Origin: Syntrophaceae bacterium UBA6252
GTDB taxonomy: Bacteria; Desulfobacterota; Syntrophia; Syntrophales; UBA6807
Direction: 5' to 3'
Assembly (NCBI GenBank): GCA_002441265.1
Contig: DJVQ01000025.1
Location: 1 to 64,000, forward strand
DNA length: 64,000 nucleotides
Part shown: piece by piece, positions 35,146 to 43,122 of the stretch
How the letters are laid out: every line of letters begins with the position of its first letter
How positions within the stretch are numbered: position 1 is the stretch's first letter
The notes under the pieces: model-generated
The model's input: the letters and a program-made list of their open reading frames with translations, nothing else
Databases searched by the model: none
What the model was told of the DNA's origin: nothing
Made by a program: the position numbers and the translations under genes

Positions 35146-35269
35146 GGTTTTTTCTCCGACGATTTTCCGGAAGCGTTCGCCGCTTCACGGATTCTGTAGA
35201 TCCTTACCATCTTTTCCCCCCGATTTCACATCTTTCTTCCGCACCGGGCCCGGGACTTTAACAAAGCCG

Positions 35270-36115
35270 TCACTCCTTGAAGACATATTTCAGGGTTTCC
35301 TCGTTCCCCTTCCGTTTCAGGTTCAGCGTGATCTCGGAGCCGTCCTTCAGACCCTGGTACAGTTCGAGAAGCCGCTCGGGACTTTCGAGGGCCTGGTTGT
35401 TCACCCCCTGGATGACGTCCCCGTTTTCGAGCCCGATCTGCTGGAAAACGCTTCCGGGCTTGATCCGGGTAATGAGAAACCCGTCCGCCTTCCCCGCGGT
35501 GAAATACGGACGGATCCTCGCCTCCGTGAGGATTTTGGACATGTCGCCGAGGGCCGTGTCGATTTCGCTTTTCCTCACGGAGACCACGCTCGCCTTCGAC
35601 GCCTCCCGCCCCTGGCCCTCCCCGGGTTGCGAATCGCGGGGCTCCTCCATGGAGAGCACCTCGTCCTCGCTTCCCACCCGGAGAACCACCACGCCCCGGA
35701 GAATCCTGAGAACCCGGGCGGAGGCCACCGTGTCGCCGATCCGGTACAGGTCCTGCTTCTTTGCGTCCTTTTCCTCGATCACGGCGAAGCCGCCTCCGGC
35801 GTCGTCCGACACCGTTCCCAGGAGGGCCAGTTTGAGCCGGGTGGGCTTCAGCCCCGTGACGTCGATCTCCCTCCTGTCCTCCCCCGCCCTGGCAACCGTT
35901 CCGAAGAGGTTCCGTTCCCAGACGATGCGAAAATCGTCGAGCGCCGGTTTCTGAATTTCCTGCGCCGCCCCCGGCGCCTGCCCCTTTTCCCCTTCCGCCG
36001 TCCGCGCCGGCACTCCCGTGAAGACCGCCTTGTAGGCGATGTCCACGGCCAGGCCGGAAAAACAGGCGATCAGAAAGAGCACAAGGGGAATCCGGTACTT
36101 GAGGCCGAGCGTCAT
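35270..36115 (-). CDS. gspC: Type II secretion inner-membrane protein GspC (with PDZ domain)
   Basis: Bitopic protein linking the inner-membrane platform to the secretin. The 281-residue protein has one N-terminal transmembrane helix (about residues 10-28), an HR domain (RIVWERNLFGTVAR, LKLALLGTVSDD) and a C-terminal PDZ domain (KPGSVFQQIGLENGDVIQGV). It overlaps the gspN stop by 4 bases. In this operon gspC comes after gspN rather than at the head. Confidence 0.92.
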   Translation of the reverse strand: MTLGLKYRIPLVLFLIACFSGLAVDIAYKAVFTGVPARTAEGEKGQAPGAAQEIQKPALDDFRIVWERNLFGTVARAGEDRREIDVTGLKPTRLKLALLGTVSDDAGGGFAVIEEKDAKKQDLYRIGDTVASARVLRILRGVVVLRVGSEDEVLSMEEPRDSQPGEGQGREASKASVVSVRKSEIDTALGDMSKILTEARIRPYFTAGKADGFLITRIKPGSVFQQIGLENGDVIQGVNNQALESPERLLELYQGLKDGSEITLNLKRKGNEETLKYVFKE

Positions 36116-36945
36116 TTCAGTCTCACCGTCGGTGTTTCCATCGTCCCGCCGACAACGGCGGACAGGTCCTGATTCAGCGGCGGGATCCGGAGGGTTCCCG
36201 TCAGGGCGATCCGGCTTCGCCGGAGATCACGGGCCAGGTGAACGGCCCCCTTGAAGGACCCGCTGACCTGGTTTCCCGAAAAGGTGATCTTCTCCACCTG
36301 GACCGTGCGTTCCTCCAGGGAAAAGGCCCCTTCCAGGACATCGAAGGGAATGCTTGCAAGACCGGCCACGGCCCGGGCAAGCCCGATGTTCCCGTCCGTC
36401 ATGCGGAAGCTCGCCCTCCCTTTGCCTTCGGCGAAACGCTCCGGCCTGCCCGTGAAGGCCGCCTCGCCGCTGAGCCGCCCCTTGACGGGCCGTTCCCCCA
36501 GGAGTTCCGTCTTTCCGAGGGCCGCCAGATCGATGCCGGAAACGGCCAGGGAGAGGGAAAGCGGGTTCCCCCCGGTCTTCCCCTCCGCGGGCGCGGCCCG
36601 CCCGGAAAAATCCCCCCCGAAGGCCCGCCCGCGAAACCGGACGGCGGGAACGCCCCGGAGAAGGGCGGACGGATCGGGGGCCACCCCGACCCGGTCCAGC
36701 CGGATTTCCTCACGCTTTGGCCCCCTGTTCCGAATGACGACGTCATCGAGCCGCAGCGTGGCGGGAAATCGCAGCGACAGGGTCCGGAAGGCCAGTTCGA
36801 GGCCCGGTGCGCGGTCTTCCCACAAACGGTGAACGGAAAAGGCCACCCTCTCCGCCGGGAACAACGCATAGACGAAAAACGCCGTCGCCGCGACGGCGAA
36901 AAGAACGTACAGGATCAGGATGCTTCGCTTCGAGAATGTCTTCAT
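36112..36945 (-). CDS. gspN: Type II secretion protein GspN
   Basis: A 277-residue protein with one N-terminal transmembrane helix (about residues 8-27) and a beta-rich AsmA-like periplasmic domain: repeated amphipathic strands such as LRFPATLRLDDVVIRNRG and KITFSGNQVSGSFKGAVHLA. Composition, length and position after gspM match GspN of the delta-proteobacterial type. GspN is accessory in many T2SSs. A 128-base repeat element separates it from gspM. Confidence 0.82.
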   Translation of the reverse strand: MKTFSKRSILILYVLFAVAATAFFVYALFPAERVAFSVHRLWEDRAPGLELAFRTLSLRFPATLRLDDVVIRNRGPKREEIRLDRVGVAPDPSALLRGVPAVRFRGRAFGGDFSGRAAPAEGKTGGNPLSLSLAVSGIDLAALGKTELLGERPVKGRLSGEAAFTGRPERFAEGKGRASFRMTDGNIGLARAVAGLASIPFDVLEGAFSLEERTVQVEKITFSGNQVSGSFKGAVHLARDLRRSRIALTGTLRIPPLNQDLSAVVGGTMETPTVRLK

Positions 36946-36982
36946 ATCCTCAGGAACCCGGCAAAGCGTTCAATGTCCTCTC

Positions 36983-37110
36983 CGGACGGCCAAGTAAAAA
37001 GCATCGCAGGCAAGGCGCCCGAATCCCGGCGACCGGGGCGTCCTTCCCCGTGCGCCGCAGGGAGGAGAAGTCAAGGGCGACGCGGCATACGGTCTTGTTA
37101 CGAAGCCGTC
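36983..37110 (-). repeat. Dispersed inverted-repeat element between gspM and gspN
   Basis: Minus-strand GACGGCTTCGTAACAAGACC at one end and plus-strand GACGGCCAAGTAAAAAGCAT at the other form terminal inverted repeats of a 128-base element. Its first 13 bases encode the last residues and stop codon of gspM. Same family as the elements at 14.8 and 15.9 kb. Confidence 0.75.
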
Positions 37111-37673
37111 CCCGGCAGGCGATAGGTCACCACCTGAACCAGCACCGCCAGTTCGCCCGATTCCCTTTTGCCCTCCCGGATGGAAATGCGGCGGACCCGG
37201 ACCAGCCGGTCCCCGTCCTCCAGGTAAAACAGGAATTCGGCAAGCTTTTCCAGGGATACCCCCTCGACCCTCATTTCCACGGTGGATTCCTCGTAGCCGG
37301 ACCCCTCCGCATCCATCGCCTCGGAGGGCTTCATGTACTGGATCCTGTCCTTGATTCCCGCCCTGCCGGCGACGCTCTCGAGATAGGAAAACAGGGTGAA
37401 TCCCCGCTCCCTGGCGTCGAGCGCCTTTCGAACGACCGCCTCTCGAGCCCGGAGGGCCTCGAATTCCTTCCGGAGTCCCCGCATTTCCCTCAGCGTCTCC
37501 TCGTAACGCCGGATGGAACGTTCCGTGTTTTCCCGCTTTTCCATAAGCGGAAAAACGATTCCCTGAAAAACGAGGAAAAGGACCAGAAGGGTGCCGCCGA
37601 TCCCCACGGCCAGGGTTTCCCGCCGGGACATCCTCGGCCATTTTTTTAAAAGCCGGCGCAGCCAGTTTTCCAT
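37098..37673 (-). CDS. gspM: Type II secretion protein GspM
   Basis: Inner-membrane assembly-platform protein that pairs with GspL. The protein (191 residues from ATG 37673) has a short cytoplasmic part with RRETLAVG, one transmembrane helix (about residues 24-42), a coiled coil and a ferredoxin-like periplasmic domain (VEMRVEGVSLEKLAEFLFYLE). Other possible starts are ATG 37712 and GTG 37730, the latter overlapping the gspL stop. The C-terminal ...GTAS-stop is encoded by the end of a dispersed repeat. Confidence 0.85.
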   Translation of the reverse strand: MENWLRRLLKKWPRMSRRETLAVGIGGTLLVLFLVFQGIVFPLMEKRENTERSIRRYEETLREMRGLRKEFEALRAREAVVRKALDARERGFTLFSYLESVAGRAGIKDRIQYMKPSEAMDAEGSGYEESTVEMRVEGVSLEKLAEFLFYLEDGDRLVRVRRISIREGKRESGELAVLVQVVTYRLPGTAS

Positions 37674-37726
37674 TGACGATTTCCCTGTAAACCTTCCGGA
37701 AATCCTATGCATCCGGAAGGATTTCC

Positions 37727-39163
37727 TCACTGCTTCAAGTCAAGCCTCAAATCGAATCCCACCCGGTTTTCCCGCCCCTGGACGCTTGCCGAGGCAATGG
37801 AAACGGCTTTGAAAAAGCCGGACCGTTCCAGGGCGACCTTGATCTGGTCCACGGCATTGAAGCGGTCCGTTTCCCCCCGGATCTCCACCGTCTGGCCGTC
37901 ATAGCTGAACCCCCGGATGACGAAATCGAGACCGGGATCGATGAGCCGGGAAATTTCCCGGAGAAGGACGAGGACCGAACCCCGGCCCTCCCCGTCCATC
38001 CGGCCGGGAGAACGCTTCCGCATATCCAGGAGGGCCGTTTTCATCTGCTGCAGAGGATCGACGACCCGGGTCACCTGGGGCAGGGTCTGCCGGAACAGGA
38101 GGTTCACTTCGTCCTTCAATGCCTGGAGACGATTCTGGCCTATGGAGTAACCAAGATGGAAATCGATTCCCAGGAGAATCAGGAGGGCAAGAAGGATCAC
38201 CGCGGCGGAAACAGCCTGTTTTTTCAGCTCCCGATGAGGCCTACGGGGGGCGAAAACGTCCCGGGCGAGGTTGAGCCCCTCCTCCCTCTTCAGCCCCCGC
38301 AGGGCCAGCGCGAGGGCCTGGTCCATCCGCAAGGGATTCCACAGGCCCCGAAGCTCCGTTCCCATGGGAATGGATTCCAGCAGGGCGAGATCGACCGGTT
38401 CCACGGGAATATCCGGAAAGGGGGAAGGCCGGCCGGCGGTGTTTCCCCCCTCCGCGCCGATTCCTCCGACAAGGATGCGGCCGGGCATGGACGGGATGTC
38501 CCCTCTCCAGAAGAGGGAAAGACAGGTGTTCCGGATCTCCGGGAAGGGAATCGGCGACGTTCCTTCCGGGGAATGGCCGGAGTGGAGGAAACGAACGGCG
38601 AGGACACGCCCCCCGTGGAAGAGAACGAGGGTCCATCCGCCGTCCCCCCCGTGAACGTACAGGCCCGTTTCCCCCGTCTTTTCCCTGCCCGCCAGGCGCA
38701 GCGCGACGGGCACGGGGCCGGCGTCGATCACCGAGGCCTCCGCGCCGGCGTTCTTCAGAAGTTCCACCCGGTCGCGGACCACCGCCCGGGAGACGGACAC
38801 CGCCAGAACCTCCGTGACGTCGGACCGGCTGACCACCAGGTGGTCGTGAAGTTTCTCCCCTTCGCCCCACGGGGAGAAACGTTCCATTTCCATGGGGAGC
38901 ACTTTCTCGATCTTCTTCAAGTCGGAGAAGGGAAACCGGAGGCGGTGAAAGACGCAGTCCGCCGGGGAAAGGGCGGTGACACAGGTCGCCTCCCGCCATT
39001 CCTCCCTCCCGAAAAGTCCGGAAAGCGCGGCGGCGACGCCGTCGGGGCCGTCCACGGCGATCCGCTCGGCGCCGAGGATCTCCGGTCCCCGGAAACCCGC
39101 GGAAATCCGCACGGCCGTCACCGTGTCCCGCCCGATATCGAGGCCGACGATCGTCTCAGCCAT
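37727..39163 (-). CDS. gspL: Type II secretion protein GspL (PilM/actin-like)
   Basis: Assembly-platform protein that recruits GspE. The 478-residue protein has an actin-like cytoplasmic domain beginning ETIVGLDIGRDTVTAVRI, one transmembrane helix around residues 325-345 (VSAAVILLALLILLGI) and a small periplasmic domain. It overlaps gspK by one base and gspM lies directly downstream, the usual K-L-M order. Confidence 0.9.
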   Translation of the reverse strand: MAETIVGLDIGRDTVTAVRISAGFRGPEILGAERIAVDGPDGVAAALSGLFGREEWREATCVTALSPADCVFHRLRFPFSDLKKIEKVLPMEMERFSPWGEGEKLHDHLVVSRSDVTEVLAVSVSRAVVRDRVELLKNAGAEASVIDAGPVPVALRLAGREKTGETGLYVHGGDGGWTLVLFHGGRVLAVRFLHSGHSPEGTSPIPFPEIRNTCLSLFWRGDIPSMPGRILVGGIGAEGGNTAGRPSPFPDIPVEPVDLALLESIPMGTELRGLWNPLRMDQALALALRGLKREEGLNLARDVFAPRRPHRELKKQAVSAAVILLALLILLGIDFHLGYSIGQNRLQALKDEVNLLFRQTLPQVTRVVDPLQQMKTALLDMRKRSPGRMDGEGRGSVLVLLREISRLIDPGLDFVIRGFSYDGQTVEIRGETDRFNAVDQIKVALERSGFFKAVSIASASVQGRENRVGFDLRLDLKQ

Positions 39164-40128
39164 CAGGTCTCCCGCCAGGCCAGAAGCCGCATCACATCCG
39201 CTTCCCCCCTTTGAAGGATTGCCTCGGTCCTTTTTCGGACATCCCGGAAACTCCCCACACAGCGAAGCCGGAAAACGGAACTCTGAACCGTGAGCATGGA
39301 AGGAAGGGTGATTCCCGTCATGCCGGTCACCTTGTCATACCACCGGACCTTGGACAGATCGTGGCCGGAGTCCTTTCGGTACGCGTCGAGGGCGGCGGCC
39401 CGTTCTTCATCCATGGACTCGGACAAGGCCATGAGAACGGGAACCGGGGCCGTATTGATGTTGATGTTCCCTTCCCCGTAAACGGTCACGTAATCCCGCA
39501 GCCCGAGACGTTCCGCCGTCCCCTCGAAAAGTTCCCTGGTGACCCCCCGGACGAGGCGGAGTTCCTCGATCCGGCCCAGGGGCCCGTTCTTGCAGGAATA
39601 AGGGGATTCGAGGGCGCGATAATAGGAATTCTCCGCGCCGAACCCCGTCGGTTCGTCGTCGCCGTCGATCCAGTCCTTGAGGGCGTCCACCAGGTCCCGG
39701 ACCTCCCTTTCCTGCAATTGAAACCCGGGAAGGCTGAGCAGCCGGGTGAGGATCCCCCGGATTTCGGCATTGTACTCATTTCCCTCGACCAGGCCGTTGA
39801 TGGGGATCTTACCGGATTCGTCCTCTATTTTCAAAAGGAACCTCCCCTCGGAAAAAAGAACGGCCGACTGGGCGGACAGGACCTCCGCCCGTGCCCAGGA
39901 TTCATTGAGCGTGTCCACCGAGGCGTCGTCCTCCTCCAGAAGGGCCTTCCCGAGGAAATAACCTGATTTGGAGACATAAAGCGCCCGGATGCCGTCGGCC
40001 AGGTTCGCCGCCTCGTAAACCTGCGCCCTGGAGGTACGGTTCAGGTCGAGGGTGAGGGGAATCATGACCCCGAGAACGAGGAGGACGAGAACGATGGCGA
40101 CACCCCTCGAATTCCTGACGGCGCTCAT
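39163..40128 (-). CDS. gspK: Type II secretion minor pseudopilin GspK
   Basis: Tip pseudopilin of 321 residues. The N-terminus NSRGVAIVLVLLVLGVMIPLT is the atypical GspK prepilin helix without the +5 glutamate, followed by the large alpha domain with SGKIPINGLV, WIDGDDEP and NININTAPVPVLMAL, all GspK family signatures. The start ATG at 40128 overlaps the gspJ stop (ATGA); the long upstream open frame lies within gspJ. Confidence 0.93.
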   Translation of the reverse strand: MSAVRNSRGVAIVLVLLVLGVMIPLTLDLNRTSRAQVYEAANLADGIRALYVSKSGYFLGKALLEEDDASVDTLNESWARAEVLSAQSAVLFSEGRFLLKIEDESGKIPINGLVEGNEYNAEIRGILTRLLSLPGFQLQEREVRDLVDALKDWIDGDDEPTGFGAENSYYRALESPYSCKNGPLGRIEELRLVRGVTRELFEGTAERLGLRDYVTVYGEGNININTAPVPVLMALSESMDEERAAALDAYRKDSGHDLSKVRWYDKVTGMTGITLPSMLTVQSSVFRLRCVGSFRDVRKRTEAILQRGEADVMRLLAWRET

Positions 40129-40796
40129 CCCCGTTCCGCTCCGAGGGGAATGAAGACGGACGTCCGGAAGGAAAAGGGACGGTCCTCGTTCCCCGGGTTG
40201 AGAAGCTTCAGATCCAGGACCATCCGCTCGGGAATTTTTCCCTTCGTTTCCCCCCCGGCGGATTCGGTATCCCAGTCCTCGTATTCCTCGCCGTTCCGGT
40301 AAAAGAGGAACTTCAGGGATGCGACGCCCTCGCACAGGACGAAACCGCCCCCTTCCTCGTCCCGGGAATCGGGGTCCCTGTACGGGATTTCCCGGCGAAC
40401 GAGATCGTACCCCTTCTTCTCCCTCCCCTCCCGGAGGGAGTACCGGACCTCGGACAGGCCCGGAAATCCCGCTTCCAGAAAGGGAACGGTGGAAGCCGAC
40501 AGAAAACGGAGCTCCTGTCCCGCTTCCGGGAAGAATCCCCCGCCGGACCGCAGATAGAACAGATCCCCCGCCGGCGCCATCGACGCAAGATCCTTCGCCA
40601 TCGTGGAAAAGGTGCTCCCCGCCGTCCGGTACGCCCGGTCCTCGTTGACCGTCGCCGAAACGATCCTTTCCGTCCCGCCGTAGGCCCCGTAGACGAGGGC
40701 GACTATCACGGCGAGGATCGCCACGGAAAGGAGGATCTCCATCAACGTGAATCCCGCCTCCCGTTTTCGCATCGCTGGATCACCGGGCGGCGCCAT
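40125..40796 (-). CDS. gspJ: Type II secretion minor pseudopilin GspJ
   Basis: A 223-residue pseudopilin with the prepilin motif REAGFTLMEILLSVAILAVIV after a short basic leader and a globular domain (DRAYRTAGSTFSTMAKDLA). It forms the tip complex with GspI and GspK. The ATG at 40796 has AAGGA about 11 bases upstream; MRKREAG at 40772 is an alternative. Confidence 0.92.
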   Translation of the reverse strand: MAPPGDPAMRKREAGFTLMEILLSVAILAVIVALVYGAYGGTERIVSATVNEDRAYRTAGSTFSTMAKDLASMAPAGDLFYLRSGGGFFPEAGQELRFLSASTVPFLEAGFPGLSEVRYSLREGREKKGYDLVRREIPYRDPDSRDEEGGGFVLCEGVASLKFLFYRNGEEYEDWDTESAGGETKGKIPERMVLDLKLLNPGNEDRPFSFRTSVFIPLGAERG

Positions 40797-40825
40797 CGCC
40801 CCGCCGTCCTTTCTTCCCTTGCGGC

Positions 40826-41233
40826 CTATCGGTACAACTCGATGACATAGGGACGGAAACCGGCTCCCTTCATGGACACGGAAACGATCCGTTTCCGGAT
40901 CTTAGCGATCTGCGTTTCCTCGACCGTCGTTTTCCACTGGAAGTCCGACCAGGGTTCCTCAAAGGTTCCCGTCTCCTCCTCCGGGGCATTCCCTCCCTGC
41001 GATTCCAGGAGAGCCATTTTTCCCCGGGCCAGGAGGGCGGCCGTCGTGAGAAACCGGGCCTCCCCGCTCATGGATACGCTCTGGGCCTGGTTCTGGAGGG
41101 CCGCCACCAGCACCAGGACGAGAATGGCCAGGGCGATCATCACTTCCAGGAGGGTGAATCCCCATGCCCCCTTTACGGCAGGATCACGACGCCGTATTTC
41201 TTTTTGAGTCTTTCGAAGACATCGTCCATGCAT
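40826..41233 (-). CDS. gspI: Type II secretion minor pseudopilin GspI
   Basis: Minor pseudopilin with the prepilin motif WGFTLLEVMIALAILVLVLVAALQNQAQS, cut here as GFTLLEVMIALAIL, and a small C-terminal domain (WKTTVEETQIAKIRKRIVSV). It has 135 residues from ATG 41233; a GTG at 41248 is also possible. The only available starts lie inside the 3' end of the peptidyl-prolyl isomerase gene, giving a 25-residue leader and an overlap of about 60 bases. This suggests the isomerase gene was inserted just upstream of gspI. Confidence 0.87.
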   Translation of the reverse strand: MHGRCLRKTQKEIRRRDPAVKGAWGFTLLEVMIALAILVLVLVAALQNQAQSVSMSGEARFLTTAALLARGKMALLESQGGNAPEEETGTFEEPWSDFQWKTTVEETQIAKIRKRIVSVSMKGAGFRPYVIELYR

Positions 41234-42078
41234 TTCTTCTGTTTCCACTGGGCCGTCATCACCCGGACCTTTTCCGCCGCGGCTTCGAACGTCTCCTTTT
41301 CCCCTTCCTTCCGGTCATCCAGCTGGATGATGTGGAATCCGAACTGCGATCGGATGGGTCCGCCGGTCTCCCCCTTTTTAAGGGAAAAGGCCGCGTCGGC
41401 GAAAGGCTTCACCATCCGCTCCCGGGTGAAGTAGCCGAGATCGCCTCCCTTGAATTTCGTTCTCGGGTCGTCGGAATATTCCTTCGCCAGTTTCCAGAAG
41501 CTTTCGCCCGCGCTCGCCTTTTTGCGCACCAACTCGGCCTTTTCCAGGGCCTGCTTCACTTCCGCATCCCCCGCTTCGGGGGTAAGGGCGATCAGGATGT
41601 GCCTGGCCCGGACGGACGGCGGCTTGGTGAATTGTTCCGGGTGCTCCCTGTAATAGGACGCCATCTCCTCATTCGTCGGTTCGCCGGTGCCGGAACATCT
41701 TCTTGCCAGGTACTCCTGGGAAAGAATGCCGTTGATTCCGTCCTCTATCCTGGCCTTCACCGCCTCTTCCCGGTCGAGTTTGTCATCCCGCGCGGCCATG
41801 GCATAGACGAGGATCTGGACCTGCCGCTCCACAAAGGCCCGGCGGGTCGCGGGATCCTCGAGCATCTTCTGGATCTCCGGATGAAGCTCCCGGATCCGTG
41901 CCTCGATTTCTCCTTCCGTGATGACCTTGTCCCCTATTTTCGCCACAACGGCCGATTCCCCCTTTTTCGCCGGGGCATCTCCCGCTGCGGCGAAGACCGT
42001 TGCACCGCCGAAGAAACACAAAATCATGAAACAGAAACCTGTCCGAAACAACAAAGTCATACGTTTTACTCCTTCCAT
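41173..42078 (-). CDS. Periplasmic parvulin-type peptidyl-prolyl cis-trans isomerase (PpiC/SurA-like)
   Basis: A 301-residue protein with a signal peptide (LLFRTGFCFMILCFFGG, AxA near residue 31), a SurA-N-like helical domain (VITEGEIEARIRELHPEIQ) and one parvulin domain (RARHILIALTPE, YSDDPRTKFKGGDLGYFTRE, IRSQFGFHIIQLDDRKEG). It assists folding of exported proteins. It lies between gspH and gspI inside the type II secretion operon, so it probably serves T2SS substrates or components. The start is at 42078, or at MTLLFR a few codons in. Confidence 0.92.
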   Translation of the reverse strand: MEGVKRMTLLFRTGFCFMILCFFGGATVFAAAGDAPAKKGESAVVAKIGDKVITEGEIEARIRELHPEIQKMLEDPATRRAFVERQVQILVYAMAARDDKLDREEAVKARIEDGINGILSQEYLARRCSGTGEPTNEEMASYYREHPEQFTKPPSVRARHILIALTPEAGDAEVKQALEKAELVRKKASAGESFWKLAKEYSDDPRTKFKGGDLGYFTRERMVKPFADAAFSLKKGETGGPIRSQFGFHIIQLDDRKEGEKETFEAAAEKVRVMTAQWKQKKCMDDVFERLKKKYGVVILP

Positions 42079-42097
42079 CCGTACTTTCGCGATTCAC

Positions 42098-42640
42098 TCA
42101 TGAGAGGGAGTCCCCGTCCCCCGTTTCGATTCCCGACCCGTCGTAGGAGACGTACCGGTCCGCCGTCCTGAGGTCCCCCAGGAAGGGTTCGACGAACAGG
42201 GACATCGCCCGTTCCCCTTCACGGAAATGAAGGACCACGGGATCCACCATGCCGTTTTCATAGAATCGGACGGCCGTTTCCCCGTCCGCCACCTTCACCC
42301 CGCGGCGGTATTCGACATCGCCGAACGACACCCCCGCAGGAAGGGAATATGCAATCTCCGGGCCGTCTCCTTCCCCCCGAAAGGCCATTTTCCCCTCGTT
42401 CAGGTAGATCCGAAGGGCGATGTCCCGGTGTTCCCGGACCGCCTGACAGCGGAGATCCCGGGTAAGCCCCGTCAGGTGCCGGCGCACCTCGCCCAGGCCG
42501 TCCCCCGCCCCTTTGGCCCGGATGGCGGGAAAGACCATGAAGAAGGTCAGTCCCACGATCCACAGAACCACGGCCAGCTCGATCAGGGTGTAGCCCCGGT
42601 CATTCCACGTCGTGATTGGTGATATCCTGGTTCTTGCCAT
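42098..42640 (-). CDS. gspH: Type II secretion minor pseudopilin GspH
   Basis: A 180-residue pseudopilin with NDRGYTLIELAVVLWIVGLTF (shown in part: RGYTLIELAVVLWIVG) after a 15-residue leader, where Y replaces the usual F at +1, and a GspH-type globular domain (RAVREHRDIALRIYLN-like strands). It overlaps the end of gspG by 41 bases. Confidence 0.9.
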   Translation of the reverse strand: MARTRISPITTWNDRGYTLIELAVVLWIVGLTFFMVFPAIRAKGAGDGLGEVRRHLTGLTRDLRCQAVREHRDIALRIYLNEGKMAFRGEGDGPEIAYSLPAGVSFGDVEYRRGVKVADGETAVRFYENGMVDPVVLHFREGERAMSLFVEPFLGDLRTADRYVSYDGSGIETGDGDSLS

Positions 42641-43040
42641 CCCCCCCGGGCTCTCCGTCCGCCCCGTAGGAAATCAGGTCGTACTCCCCGCCGGTTCCGG
42701 GGCACAGGTAGACATAATCGTTCCCCCAGGGGTCCCTGGGGATCTTGCCTTTTTCCAGATATCCCCCCTCGCGCCAGTTCTTCGGAAGTTCCCCGACGGT
42801 GGGAGCCTGGACCAGGGCCTGAAGCCCCTGTTCCGTCGAGGGGTACTCCCCGTTGTCCAGCTTGTAGAGCTTGAGCGCCGTGTCGAGGCTTTCCACCTGG
42901 ATGCGCGCCTTCGTCCGTCTCGCTTCCTCGGGGCGTCCCATGATCCGGGGCACGATCAGCCCGGCCAGGATGCCGAGGATCACGATCACCACCATGAGTT
43001 CGATCAGCGTAAAACCCTTTTCGTTTCGTCTGTGACCCAT
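42600..43040 (-). CDS. gspG: Type II secretion major pseudopilin GspG
   Basis: Major pseudopilin, 146 residues. The leader MGHRRNEK is followed by GFTLIELMVVIVILGILAGL, the canonical type III cleavage site and helix, and the globular domain has family landmarks LDTALKLYKLDNGEYPSTEQ and DPWGNDYVYLCPG with the calcium-loop region ISYGADGEPGG. The ATG at 43040 follows GGAGG. Confidence 0.96.
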   Translation of the reverse strand: MGHRRNEKGFTLIELMVVIVILGILAGLIVPRIMGRPEEARRTKARIQVESLDTALKLYKLDNGEYPSTEQGLQALVQAPTVGELPKNWREGGYLEKGKIPRDPWGNDYVYLCPGTGGEYDLISYGADGEPGGDGKNQDITNHDVE

Positions 43041-43122
43041 GCCGTTCCTCCGTGCATTTCCCGCTCGTCCGGTTTCCGCCGCTCTTCTGCGCGCCGTGCG
43101 TGGGCGCGGCGGACGTTTCATC

